The notes beneath the pieces were generated by a model. That model had not been told where the DNA came from. It searched no databases and saw only the letters and a list, made by a program, of their open reading frames with translations. Made by a program: the position numbers and the translations under genes. DNA of 64,000 bases from Bryopsis sp. KO-2023 (lineage: Eukaryota; Chlorophyta; Ulvophyceae; Bryopsidales; Bryopsidaceae), in the NCBI GenBank assembly GCA_030272585.1, contig BSYQ01000004.1, forward strand, positions 7,068,001 through 7,132,000, given 5' to 3'. Below, one piece after another: positions 49,781 to 59,937 of this stretch (positions are counted from its first letter, which is position 1; the number at the start of each line of letters is the position of its first letter).

Positions 49781-50519
49781 CCATGGCTAGCGCAGAGTAC
49801 TAGGAGTCTTACTGCCGGCACTGTCGTTTTATGACATCCGAGGTATGACTTCTACGAAACGTGCGGCTGGGAACACAAGGAGCCAGCGAAAACACTATGG
49901 ATTCCAGCGAAACGGATACAACTCCCTACGAAAAACGATCCCTTAGGCGATACGCACGACTGGCAGTCGGGTCGCTAGTCGACCCCTGTCGTGACGCCGA
50001 ACTCGCGGCCAGCACACATGCGCTAGCGCTAGAACCGGCCGCGAGTATAAATATCCCACAGAATTCTGGTTAAAGACAGACAGAACTCGGTGAATACCTC
50101 GTTTACTTCTTACTTCGGACATCTATCTATAGGAGGACTCTCTTATCGTGACGGACTTAAGGAAAGCTTCGCGACTTACCTTAAACGGGAATCCCGACCG
50201 GACGAGGTACTTCTGGCCAAAGATAGCATCATCCAAGGTTTTCTGAAGTACACTTCTGAAATGGGATACACCATCCCTTCTCTTTCTGTAAAAATATTCT
50301 CTTGCTATTATTCTTGTGTCTCTGAAGTGTCTTTATTCAAAATAAGATTGTTTCTGATCAAACTTTGATTCTAGAGGAAATAGGAGTGGAGTCAGGATAG
50401 TAAGAGAAGGTGCTGCCCTTCTCTTAGGAGGTTTTTCTCCACTCAGAGGAGCCGACCTCTCCTCTGAGTGTCTCCTTTCGTTTTTGGTGTTTGCTTTTTG
50501 TGTTTCTCTCTTTCTCCAG
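49781..50519 (+). repeat. Family A 3' LTR, second part, truncated
   Basis: Matches 28861-29599. Ends abruptly after tttctccag; the next recognisable base pair series (from 50523) is family A pol in the opposite orientation. Confidence 0.9.
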
Positions 50520-50522
50520 TTC
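50520..50522. other. Inversion junction
   Basis: Three bases (ttc) not explained by either side join plus-strand LTR sequence to minus-strand RT sequence. No long homology at the join, so it looks like end joining. Confidence 0.7.
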
Positions 50523-50741
50523 TAGAGACCAGGCCTCCCTCCTAGACTTGCAAAGCTTTTCCACTGCCCTCCTTTCATCTCTTGTCAAACTATCCCCTAT
50601 ATTTAAGTCAGCAAAGGTTTTTCCTTTCTCCTCTTGTGACACCAGGATGGATTCTGGAGGTGTCACCCCTCTAGTGGTAAACCTGTGCAGCCCTGTGGCC
50701 ACACCCCTGAGATCACCAGGCCTGACCTCTGACCCTAATGA
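50523..50741 (-). pseudogene. Truncated RT-RNase H start, family A central copy
   Basis: Minus strand; equals the first ~73 codons of the RT frame (after the frameshift site) and is cut at the inversion junction before any catalytic motif. An open frame continues into LTR sequence to 50424 but is meaningless. Confidence 0.85.
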
Positions 50742-52654
50742 AAATCCTGGGAGGGCCCCTCTCTCCCTCCATCTTTCTGTACCCCTGTAGCTGGAGTACT
50801 CCTTTGTCCGAATCCTGATGGTAGAGGACTGTGTGGTGCTTCTTTTGGAATGGTCTCGGTGGTGGGGTTGAATCTGACCTTCTTCTCCGGGGTCAAGTTT
50901 TCTCCTTTCCTCTTCTTCCCGGCTGCAGTCTGGACTTCCTCCTCCGTCCCTGGGCTTTGCTTCTCCTCTGTCCTAAGAGAGATGGCCCCCATCTTCCCAT
51001 TGCCCTTGTGATAGAATATCTGCTGTGGCCCCAGCATTATCATGGCCCTGATTGACTTAAGAAAGTCTATCCCCAGCAGGACACAGCAGGTGTCTGTGTC
51101 TGTCACCATGAAAGAGTTGTGGGAGCCTGTTCCTCCTATGCTGACAAATATTTTTGGGAGATACCCAAGAGAGGTGGCTATCTCCCCACTGGCTGTCCTA
51201 AAAACCCATTCGGAGGGTTGGACCTGGCCCACCAGGCCAAGCTTCTCCACTGTGGCTCTGGAGATGCAGCTGTGGCTGGCCCCCGTGTCCACCACTGCCT
51301 CCAATGCCTCCCCCTTTATTTTGATGGTGCATTTTGCTGGGGTGTTCCTGGAGGCCGCTTCTCTCTGAAGTGTGTCCACCTCCAGCATGCCCACCTCCTT
51401 GTCTTCCTCCTCCTGGCCAGAGGTTTCCGGTTCAAAGTGGAGGGGTTGGGTTACCCCAGCATCCACTGAAGTCATCAGGTCTGCCTCCCTCCTGATGGCC
51501 TCCCTGAGTTCAGGGGAATAAAACATGAATGTTTTAAGAGGGACAGGTAACTCTGTCCTGTCCAGGAATGCCTGAGCATCTATCAAGGCATGTTTATTCC
51601 CCATCCTATATTTGTTCTCCCCTCCAGAGGTCTTCCCCTCTACCATATTCATTTGGGGACCCTGAGACTTGGAGTTCCCTTGGTCTGGGTTGGCCTGTAC
51701 CACCAAAGGGGTATTGCCTGCTCTGTATTGAAGGCTGTAGGTTACTCCTGTTTTTCTCTTAAGACATCTTCCCCATCTATGACCTGGTACCCCACAGTGC
51801 CAACATTCTCCTAGGTTCAGATCCTTGTTCAGTAAAGGACTATAATAACCCCTGGGTCTTTGGCCTTCATAAGTTTGATTCCTTCCGCCCTTCTTTCCTG
51901 AAGCTCCCCCATTGACTTTCTGTCGCCATTCCAGCAGCCTTTCCTCTGGAGCTGGGAGGGCTGTATAGATCTTGTGCATATGTCCCTCCATAACTTTCTG
52001 AACCTTGTTCATCACTTTATTCAGAAGCTTTTCTTCCCTTGAGTCTGTAGTCTGTCCAGTGTTCTTCTCTGTGTCTGAATCTGAATCAGTACTGTCTGGA
52101 GCTTTCCTTTTCTTACTCAGCCCTATTCCCTCAACTGCCTTTGCAGCCGTCACCACTTCCTCAAAGTTCTGATGCTGGAGAGGGGCTATAGCATCCCTTA
52201 TCTTCGATGGTATTCCAGCCTGAAAAATGTGACGGAGAAATTCGTCGTTCAAGGCAATCGGAGTGGTGCCGTCAGTACGTGTCGCGGTCTGAATATCAGT
52301 GATATCCTCAGCTAAGCCACGAAGAGCGTCCGCGAAATCTTCGACCGTCTCCGTAGACCGTTGGCGACGCCTTGTTAGCTCGCTCATCAAATCATCGGTG
52401 GCCCCCAGCCACCTTTTCATAAACTTCTTTTTAAAGTTCTCCCAGGTCATATCTTCTGGGAGAGCAGCCGCCCAGAGGGCTGCACCGTGAGTGAGGTTCG
52501 CCTTCGCTCTGCTCACTTTAGAACGAGCAGGCCAGTTCTGAGCCGTAGCTGTTGCTTCCACGGTCTTGAACCATTCCGCTGCTGGAGGTTTCTTTCCGTC
52601 AAACTTTTCGAGCTTAGGGGCACGATACTTATCGGCAGAGGTTGCTCCAACCAT
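50735..52654 (-). CDS. gag-pr: Gag-protease, family A central copy
   Basis: 639 aa, intact zinc knuckle and DTGAS protease. Differs from the left copy by Thr to Ala at about residue 488 (FRTASGE) and is identical to the rightmost copy there, so it is closer to the right copy. Its pol is truncated, so the element cannot be autonomous. Lies downstream, in element orientation, of an LTR shared with the right copy. Confidence 0.88.
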   Translation of the reverse strand: MVGATSADKYRAPKLEKFDGKKPPAAEWFKTVEATATAQNWPARSKVSRAKANLTHGAALWAAALPEDMTWENFKKKFMKRWLGATDDLMSELTRRRQRSTETVEDFADALRGLAEDITDIQTATRTDGTTPIALNDEFLRHIFQAGIPSKIRDAIAPLQHQNFEEVVTAAKAVEGIGLSKKRKAPDSTDSDSDTEKNTGQTTDSREEKLLNKVMNKVQKVMEGHMHKIYTALPAPEERLLEWRQKVNGGASGKKGGRNQTYEGQRPRGYYSPLLNKDLNLGECWHCGVPGHRWGRCLKRKTGVTYSLQYRAGNTPLVVQANPDQGNSKSQGPQMNMVEGKTSGGENKYRMGNKHALIDAQAFLDRTELPVPLKTFMFYSPELREAIRREADLMTSVDAGVTQPLHFEPETSGQEEEDKEVGMLEVDTLQREAASRNTPAKCTIKIKGEALEAVVDTGASHSCISRATVEKLGLVGQVQPSEWVFRTASGEIATSLGYLPKIFVSIGGTGSHNSFMVTDTDTCCVLLGIDFLKSIRAMIMLGPQQIFYHKGNGKMGAISLRTEEKQSPGTEEEVQTAAGKKRKGENLTPEKKVRFNPTTETIPKEAPHSPLPSGFGQRSTPATGVQKDGGREGPSQDFH

Positions 52655-52798
52655 TGTTCCTACAATGTTTTACACTTGTGTTAATTTCTGGAGCGCTTTC
52701 TCTTTTACGAGAGGTGATCACCAGAGTAAACAGTGTTGCACAGAACTTTGTTGCAATGTTAGTGGGCCCATATTCCTAACATGTCCGAAGCTCGCAAC

Positions 52799-54189
52799 GC
52801 TCCGAAACCAGAAAACGCATTCGGCACAACTACTAATTCTTCATTCGCGCCGCGACTGAAGATAGAGTCGTACTGAACTACCGCAGAGTCTGTCTACGGC
52901 AACGGAGTCGGACTACGCCGACGTTGAATGTCTTATCCAAAAACTTGGTTTCTAAACTGCGACGCACTGAAACTATCGTCACCTAAGAAGTCGGCTAAGA
53001 CCAGTCGCGCTAACAATCATCACCATCCGAGAGTCAAAATCTCGATTCCCCATAACAACGAAAAGCCTAAGACCAGGCATCTGAACGCAACACGAGTCAA
53101 AGTCGACGGAGACACCCGCTAAGAGGGCCTTGCTCCCGAGAGTGAGACAGAAAGTGGAGTCCCCTGGAGGATGGTCGCTAAGAGACCATGGCCAAAGGGG
53201 ACTCTGGAAACTGAGCTGGAGAAAGAGAGAAACACAAAAAGCAAACACCAAAAACGAAAGGAGACACTCAGAGGAGAGGTCGGCTCCTCTGAGTGGAGAA
53301 AAACCTCCTAAGAGAAGGGCAGCACCTTCTCTTACTATCCTGACTCCACTCCTATTTCCTCTAGAATCAAAGTTTGATCAGAAACAATCTTATTTTGAAT
53401 AAAGACACTTCAGAGACACAAGAATAATAGCAAGAGAATATTTTTACAGAAAGAGAAGGGATGGTGTATCCCATTTCAGAAGTGTACTTCAGAAAACCTT
53501 GGATGATGCTATCTTTGGCCAGAAGTACCTCGTCCGGTCGGGATTCCCGTTTAAGGTAAGTCGCGAAGCTTTCCTTAAGTCCGTCACGATAAGAGAGTCC
53601 TCCTATAGATAGATGTCCGAAGTAAGAAGTAAACGAGGTATTCACCGAGTTCTGTCTGTCTTTAACCAGAATTCTGTGGGATATTTATACTCGCGGCCGG
53701 TTCTAGCGCTAGCGCATGTGTGCTGGCCGCGAGTTCGGCGTCACGACAGGGGTCGACTAGCGACCCGACTGCCAGTCGTGCGTATCGCCTAAGGGATCGT
53801 TTTTCGTAGGGAGTTGTATCCGTTTCGCTGGAATCCATAGTGTTTTCGCTGGCTCCTTGTGTTCCCAGCCGCACGTTTCGTAGAAGTCATACCTCGGATG
53901 TCATAAAACGACAGTGCCGGCAGTAAGACTCCTAGTACTCTGCGCTAGCCATGGGTTGGCGTGCCAGCTATTCAATATCTTCCAGCGTATCAATATACAA
54001 CTTTTCCTACGTCATCGACCTCGTCAGGAATTGAACCCGACGTACGAACCACCAGGTCTCACATAGAGCAGCGTAAAATACGACTGTTTATCAGTGTGAG
54101 TTGGCAATTCCATTCTTCCGAATTATCATCGGAATAATCATTACATCTGGTGGCAGTACATCTGCCATGTTCTTTCTAGCTCCGTCACA
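52799..54189 (-). repeat. Family A LTR shared by right copy and central copy, with PBS
   Basis: Minus strand: LTR 54189-52811 and PBS 52810-52799. It is the 3' LTR of the element at 54.2-64 kb and at once the 5' LTR of the truncated central copy. The site where family B inserted in the left LTR is empty here (gccaacccatggc, about 53945-53957). Confidence 0.8.
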
Positions 54190-54737
54190 GCTGTGACGCT
54201 CCCCCTTACACCCGCATAGAAATCACTCTATGCGTACCCAAAACCTAATCAAAAACCCACTGCATCTCATGCAGTCTTTCTTCCTTTCAACCATACTGTT
54301 CATTTCATCTCTTGCACCCACATCAAAACTCCCTTGAGTGTATTCAACACCCACATCAAACCCCCTATTAAGTGTATTCAACACTGCTAAGTCCTCCCTT
54401 ATTCTACCAGAAAATCCACAAAATATGTCTCTCCCTTATTGTCTACCAGAAAAATCCACAGGATTTGTCTCTCCCTTTTTGTCTACCAGAAAAATCCACA
54501 GGATTTGTCTGTCCCCCTTTTTTTTTTTTTTTACCAGAAAAATCCACTCTTATTTTCTCAAGTCAAGAAAATGATATGAAAAAGAAAACCTTATAAAATT
54601 TTGGCAAAAATCCACACCCCTTTGATAACCCAATATAACACCCTTTCATAAAGGGAATCCCCCTCTTCTAATATTTTTTTTTTTTTTATATTTTTTTTTT
54701 TTTTTAATTTCTACTCTCCCAGAGATTTACCCTCTCT
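54190..54737 (-). repeat. Tandem purine-tract repeats and A/T tract, right copy
   Basis: Mirror of 38888-39438: four gtggatttttctggta units, the 35-base pair of repeats and A runs (here T runs at 54671-54706), with small length differences in the homopolymers. Confidence 0.65.
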
Positions 54738-56057
54738 CTAGCTGCCACTGGGTCCCCTTTGTCGTTTGCTGGATGCTGCAGCTGCTGATGTTGCTCCTTT
54801 TCGAGCGGTCCTCTTTCGGGAGAGTGGAGGATTGGTAGCCCCATGGATTTCGATCAATCTCTCATCCAGTAGGGTCTCCACTGGATGGCTCTGCTGCTCA
54901 TTATCAACCCACGCTCCCGGGAGCTGCTCCGCTCGCACATTACTCCGAGCTCGATGCATGGCACGATTGAGTTCCAAACGGGGTCGAGAGGTCGCCGGGT
55001 AGATGGAGCGGAAATGGTTTGCTCCTCCGATCAATCGACATAGAGAACATGTCTGATCGGAGAAGTTTGCCGGCGGTGCGATCGATGCCTCGGGAGCGTA
55101 TATCCTGCGAAAGGTCCCCATGCCCCCTTCATCCATGTCCAGCTCCAAGCTCCCCGCCAACCAGGCACGATCCCGACAACCAACCTTGTGACAGGCTTGG
55201 TGCCGAGAACATGCTCCGCCGATGGGTTTCACTGCATTTCGGGATCTGCAGAAAAAGCAGTTCCCATCGACCCAGTCCCCGCCGGGATTGTCCTCCTCCT
55301 CTTTGATCCGTGCTTGTTCGATCCTTGCACCTGTTCCTCCATCTCCATCAGTGCGATCCACCCTCTCTCTGATTCCGCTGCCACCTTGACTACCTCCCTC
55401 TCGTCCTCCCGTGGGATCAATCCTGTCCTGGTCCTCCACTCCTTCGTTCCTTTCCTCTCCAGCAACACCTCCACTGTTTCCCACTCTGCCAAATCCTCCT
55501 CCTTCTCTGTCTCCACCATGATCGATGTCATCCCCATCTCCTCTGTTTCCTCCATGCTCTTCTCCATCCCCGTCGCTGTTGTGATCGTCATCGCTTTCAT
55601 CGATACTGAATCCCTCCGCGGTTCTCCGATCCTCCAACTTCTGTTTTCCTGCATCCGTCTGCTTCAGCTGCTCCTTCAGATCCACGACTTCCTGTCGCAA
55701 CCTCACAGTTTCCAAGTCCTCCGTCGCAATGCTGGCTTGAGCCGCCTGGAGCGACTCCTCCAGTTCAACCACTCGTAAGAGCAGCTGATCTCGTTCATGC
55801 TGCAGGAGTATCACCTGAGCAGCAGAACTCGAAGAGCCCGCATCTCCCTCACTTGCAGCCTGTCGAAGGGCGGAGTTTTCCTGGATGAGCTTTTGTCGCT
55901 CCTCCTGCCATTTCAACTGGTTTCGAGTATATTCCTCCGCCAACGACTCTTCTCCCCTAAATAAATCCTCCAGCGCTTTTGCCCCCTCTCTTGACTGCAC
56001 CGCCCCTGCCTCGATCCTCTCGATCGCTTCCTCCACCCTTTGACGCCACTCAACCAT
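54738..56057 (-). CDS. ORF6 of family A, right copy (coiled coil and RING-like)
   Basis: 439 aa, same layout as the left copy with all eight Cys/His positions kept. Two amino-acid differences seen: Ser to Phe near residue 189 in the acidic linker and Gly to Asp near residue 385. Neither touches the zinc ligands. Confidence 0.68.
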   Translation of the reverse strand: MVEWRQRVEEAIERIEAGAVQSREGAKALEDLFRGEESLAEEYTRNQLKWQEERQKLIQENSALRQAASEGDAGSSSSAAQVILLQHERDQLLLRVVELEESLQAAQASIATEDLETVRLRQEVVDLKEQLKQTDAGKQKLEDRRTAEGFSIDESDDDHNSDGDGEEHGGNRGDGDDIDHGGDREGGGFGRVGNSGGVAGEERNEGVEDQDRIDPTGGREGGSQGGSGIRERVDRTDGDGGTGARIEQARIKEEEDNPGGDWVDGNCFFCRSRNAVKPIGGACSRHQACHKVGCRDRAWLAGSLELDMDEGGMGTFRRIYAPEASIAPPANFSDQTCSLCRLIGGANHFRSIYPATSRPRLELNRAMHRARSNVRAEQLPGAWVDNEQQSHPVETLLDERLIEIHGATNPPLSRKRTARKGATSAAAASSKRQRGPSGS

Positions 56058-56278
56058 TCTCTTTTCTCTTTTTTTTTTTTTTTAAACAAAAAGGCAAAAC
56101 CTCCCGCTCCGTTGGTTTTCTTTTTCTCCGTCGAAAGAATTCGATGCCTCGAGGCTTGGGGTTTAAAACACTTCTCTATGTCCTCTCAAGCTGACTCCAT
56201 ATCTATGCGTTGGGTCTCCCAATATTCTCCCTCACTCAATCAAAGTTCTACATCCTCCAGAGCTCTCCTGCCGATGTC

Positions 56279-56740
56279 TCAACCTCCCTTCTCTCCTTCG
56301 CTCTCACTATCGGTGACTTCAAACCCATCGCTCTCGCTCTCCTCCCCTCTCGCTCGCTTAACCTCCTGCTCGTGCAGGTCACCCACGACTTCCAGTCGTC
56401 GTTTTTGATTGGAATCTTGTCGTCGCCACCCAGAAGTCCTAGACCTCTCGCGAACCACCTCCTGCAGCCGCTTCTCCGGAATTTCCTCTTCCCCTTGAGT
56501 TTTCCGCAGGCGACTTTGAAAGTCCTCTATCCTTCCCAAACTCTCTAAATTACTCAGTAAGGCGATTTTCTGTCGCCTGAGTAAATCCCTCGCAGTCCTC
56601 CCAGCTGCGGTTTCGTTCGTAAAAGCCCGCTTGAGCCGCCTAGTGACCTCCCCCTTTTGCTTTTCTAACTCCGTCCGAAGGTGCAGCACTTCGGCTGCCA
56701 CGCACTCGTTCAGCTGCTGGGTGGACATCGTTCCTGCCAT
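56279..56740 (-). CDS. ORF5 of family A, right copy (153-aa coiled coil)
   Basis: Same protein as at 36885-37346 with no difference seen. Basic coiled coil with acidic tail; unknown function. Confidence 0.6.
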   Translation of the reverse strand: MAGTMSTQQLNECVAAEVLHLRTELEKQKGEVTRRLKRAFTNETAAGRTARDLLRRQKIALLSNLESLGRIEDFQSRLRKTQGEEEIPEKRLQEVVRERSRTSGWRRQDSNQKRRLEVVGDLHEQEVKRARGEESESDGFEVTDSESEGEKGG

Positions 56741-56912
56741 TCTTTTCTTCGAAGTCTTTGTCGTTACCGAAATATATTTTTTTAGAACTTAAACCATGAC
56801 CTCCCGAAGACACCCCTTTAAGCCTGTATCCCTTGCTGCTACTCCCTATCCTTGGGCATATCGCTAGTAGTTCGGTCCAAGGTTCTCCGTAAACTTCTCC
56901 TAAAGTACTCTC

Positions 56913-58334
56913 CTAAGTACTAGGCTCTCCTCCGGGTACAGCGACATCCTCTAGAGCTACCCACCGGCTCTGTCGAGTACCCCTAGAGACCTTGACTCTA
57001 ACTCCTGTTCTATCTATTTCCTCTATTCGAAATCCTGCCTGAGCTTTAATCACTAGCTTCTTAGAAGTCTTAATTCTAACTAAAACCGAATCTCCTATCT
57101 TAAGAGCTTCTATCCTTTCTTTTTCTTTCAGTTTTTCACCATAGTTCCTCTGCTGCCTATACTGAGCTGTTCCTATTGATTCCTTAGCTCTTTCTTCCAT
57201 CCTTTTTCTTAATTCACTCAGCTCTGCTAACTCCCTATCTGAGATCAAAACTGGCAGTTCCTGGACCACAGGATCTAATAAAATTGCCTCTTTCCTTTTC
57301 TCAGCTAAAGTCTGGGATCCAGAGCCTCCTCCCTGAGGTTGGGATCCTTCTCCTAAATCTGTCTGAGACTCCTCTAGTTGTTGTCCTAACTGATAGGCTG
57401 CCCAGTCTCTTTTGTTCACCTGCCTCCTAATATATACTAATTCAAAAGGGCTGTACCCTGTCGTTTCTTTTACCCTGCTATTATAGTCTCTAAGACTGTC
57501 TAATAAAGCCCCCTGTAAATCCTTTACTGAAAATAAGAGTGCACCTGTGGTGGGTGTCTCTTCTGCCTGCTTTTCTTTTAGCCTACCCACTATTCCCTGT
57601 TTCAGGGTCTGATTTAATCTCTCCGCCAGCCCATTCGTTCTGGGATGGTTCGGACTAGTGTTCTTAATCTCTATCCCCTCTTGCTTGCATAAATCTAACA
57701 CTAAACCCTTAAACTCTGTCCCATTATCACATAGGAAGAATCTAGGAACCCCAAACCTACAGATGATGTTCTGGAATAGAAACTGAGCTATAAAAATTGG
57801 ACTCTTTGCATCCACTATTCCAGTCTCAGCCCATTTTGTAAAATAGTCCACCACTACTAAAATATGCACTAGAGCCTGTGTGTCAGGCATCCTAATGGAA
57901 AATGTATCCATCCCCCACTGATAAAACGGAAGGCCAGCTGGGGTCTGGAGCAGTCTAGGCTGTATCAGAAACTTTGGCCTGATCTCCTGGCAGGTTTCAC
58001 ACTTCCCCAAAGTTTCTTTGGTTTGTTTTTCCATCCCATACCAAAAGTAGTGCTCCCTGAGCTTCTCCAAAGTTCCTTTCACCGACACATGTCCCACTGC
58101 TATGTGTGCCTCCATAATTAGCTCCTGTCTCCTAGCCTCCACTGGCACTTCCCTCCTTTTATCTCCTCCCGCGTCCTGCAGAAACATTCGTTCTGTTTCC
58201 GAATCCCATATGTACCTAGCCTCCTTTTTCCTAGCTGCTGCCTTCTCTTGGCTGGAATATCCAGCAAACTTCTCAAAGTCTTTCTGCAAAAGACTTAGGG
58301 TGCAAGGGTCCCTCCAGATGTCATACTTCCGCAT
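56913..58334 (-). CDS. pol (IN): Integrase, family A, right copy
   Basis: 473 aa, no difference seen from the left copy. Zinc-binding His/Cys pairs and the three catalytic acidic residues are intact. Again separated from RT-RNase H, which confirms that the split is a property of the family and not a local rearrangement. Confidence 0.9.
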   Translation of the reverse strand: MRKYDIWRDPCTLSLLQKDFEKFAGYSSQEKAAARKKEARYIWDSETERMFLQDAGGDKRREVPVEARRQELIMEAHIAVGHVSVKGTLEKLREHYFWYGMEKQTKETLGKCETCQEIRPKFLIQPRLLQTPAGLPFYQWGMDTFSIRMPDTQALVHILVVVDYFTKWAETGIVDAKSPIFIAQFLFQNIICRFGVPRFFLCDNGTEFKGLVLDLCKQEGIEIKNTSPNHPRTNGLAERLNQTLKQGIVGRLKEKQAEETPTTGALLFSVKDLQGALLDSLRDYNSRVKETTGYSPFELVYIRRQVNKRDWAAYQLGQQLEESQTDLGEGSQPQGGGSGSQTLAEKRKEAILLDPVVQELPVLISDRELAELSELRKRMEERAKESIGTAQYRQQRNYGEKLKEKERIEALKIGDSVLVRIKTSKKLVIKAQAGFRIEEIDRTGVRVKVSRGTRQSRWVALEDVAVPGGEPST

Positions 58335-59122
58335 CTGTATACTTCCTTCTCGACTTAAATGCCTTACGTCTGTACTTAGAGCCTCTTAGCTCCGGTATCC
58401 TTTTGCTTTAAGTTGCTTATCCTGGGTAGATAAAGCAAAGTTTGCCCTCTCCTCTAGTTAATAAGGGTTTCCACTTAAATACAAAATCCTCCAGGTGGAA
58501 ACAGCTGTGACAGTTGGCTTGTGGGCTGACTGAAAGCTGTAAGCTTTAGAGGTCATCTCTTAGTCCAGTTAACATGCAGTTGTTTAATCCCAGAGTTTGA
58601 ACTATCAGTCCTGTTTATGGGAAAGAGCACTTTTCCTCTTAAGTGACCTTAACTTCTAGGTTGGATCAAACACCACACCATTTTCGACTTAGTGTATGAG
58701 GTCCTCACAGGGATTGATTTATAATAAATCAAAGTGTGTACAGTCTTACCCGAGACTGTAGTCCTCCATTCTGAGAGTCCCCTCTTTCAGGATACCTGAT
58801 CTCTGCAGAATCTGAACGTTTGTCTGGGATTACTTCTAATCCTCAGACCTTCCTTTAATTATCTTAGAGATTGACCGGCTGTGAGCAGAGTGGTTTTCTG
58901 TTTTTCAGTGTGGATTGAAAGAAACTCAGACTGGTGTTCTGTTAAGAGGTGGAACTCATTTGTTCCAGGAGTCTTAACTATTCCTGAGATAACTTATATC
59001 ACTTTAAGAAAAAGGCAGAATCCTGCTTACAGAACCACTTCTCAACCCCGACATGACTTCAACTTTCCCTCCTGCATACCAGGCTAACATCCACATATTT
59101 AAACTGCCACTAAAAACATCCC
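58335..59122 (-). other. Non-coding gap before integrase, right copy
   Basis: Same as 34503-35290, with one base change seen (isoleucine codon region near 58982, irrelevant to coding). No ORF. Confidence 0.45.
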
Positions 59123-59632
59123 TTAACTACTGGGGCCTGGTGCCCCCACATCTCTAGTGTTCTCCTCTTCCCCTGAGGAGTACACCACTATCGGCTCCTC
59201 CGGAGGCACCTCCTGCATATCGCCATCACCGTTCTCCTCGAACCTTGCCTCCACCCGTGCCACTGGGTAAAAGCGCGGCAAACCAGCAGGGTTATTAGAT
59301 GGACCCCCTCCACCTCCCTGTCCTCCAGCGTTTCCGATAGGCTGGGCCAACATCGCCGTTATCTGCTGCCTAGTGGGCCTAAGAGGACCCGGACCAACTG
59401 GAGCTCCCGCTCGAAACTCGTCTAGTAGTCCTCGCACAGTTATCAATGTCTCCGTGTACTGAGCGAGTTTAGCGACGTTCATTCGGGCTTCTCGGCCCGC
59501 CCTGGTGTTCATTCGGAACTCTCCCAAGAGCAGCCGTTGCCGAAGTTCCTCCTCATATTCCTCCATGTCCACCAGTAGCTCCAGCAGAACAGCGATGATG
59601 TGCGCAAGGGCGGCGGCTTGTGTTGCATCCAT
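59123..59632 (-). CDS. ORF3 of family A, right copy (169 aa)
   Basis: Same protein as at 33993-34502; no difference seen. Lies between RT-RNase H and integrase. Confidence 0.6.
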   Translation of the reverse strand: MDATQAAALAHIIAVLLELLVDMEEYEEELRQRLLLGEFRMNTRAGREARMNVAKLAQYTETLITVRGLLDEFRAGAPVGPGPLRPTRQQITAMLAQPIGNAGGQGGGGGPSNNPAGLPRFYPVARVEARFEENGDGDMQEVPPEEPIVVYSSGEEENTRDVGAPGPSS

Positions 59633-59937
59633 TCTTTTCCCGTGTTTTTCCTTTCAAACTTCGAACTTCCGGAATCTCTTTCACTAAGCTTGGTTCTGTC
59701 CCTGAGAAACTTAGCTCGATCTACTTCTTCCCTGCCTGCTTCTCCCTTAAGAATCCTAAGCAGGACTTGTTTCCTCCCAGAGGTTCTTTCCTCTACAGGA
59801 GGTTGCTTGGATTTAACCTCTATCTTTTCTAATCCCCGTCTTGTGCCTCCTGATCGACTCTGTCCCAGAAATTTCACTAAACCTTGCCATCCACTAGTCC
59901 TCCCCTAGACTAGTCTTTCTCTTATTCCTAGACCCTA

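Larger units (their letters stand above)
28626..50519 (+). mobile_element. Ty3/gypsy family A, left copy (3' LTR interrupted by family B and truncated)
   Basis: 5' LTR about 28626-30004, internal region to 39438, 3' LTR 39439-39673 continued at 49781-50519, where it breaks off at an inversion junction. Internal order: PBS, Gag-PR, RT-RNase H, 169-aa ORF, 790-base gap, integrase, 153-aa ORF, 439-aa ORF, purine-rich repeats, LTR. All ORFs are intact. The separate placement of integrase and three extra ORFs is unusual for Ty3/gypsy. Confidence 0.85.
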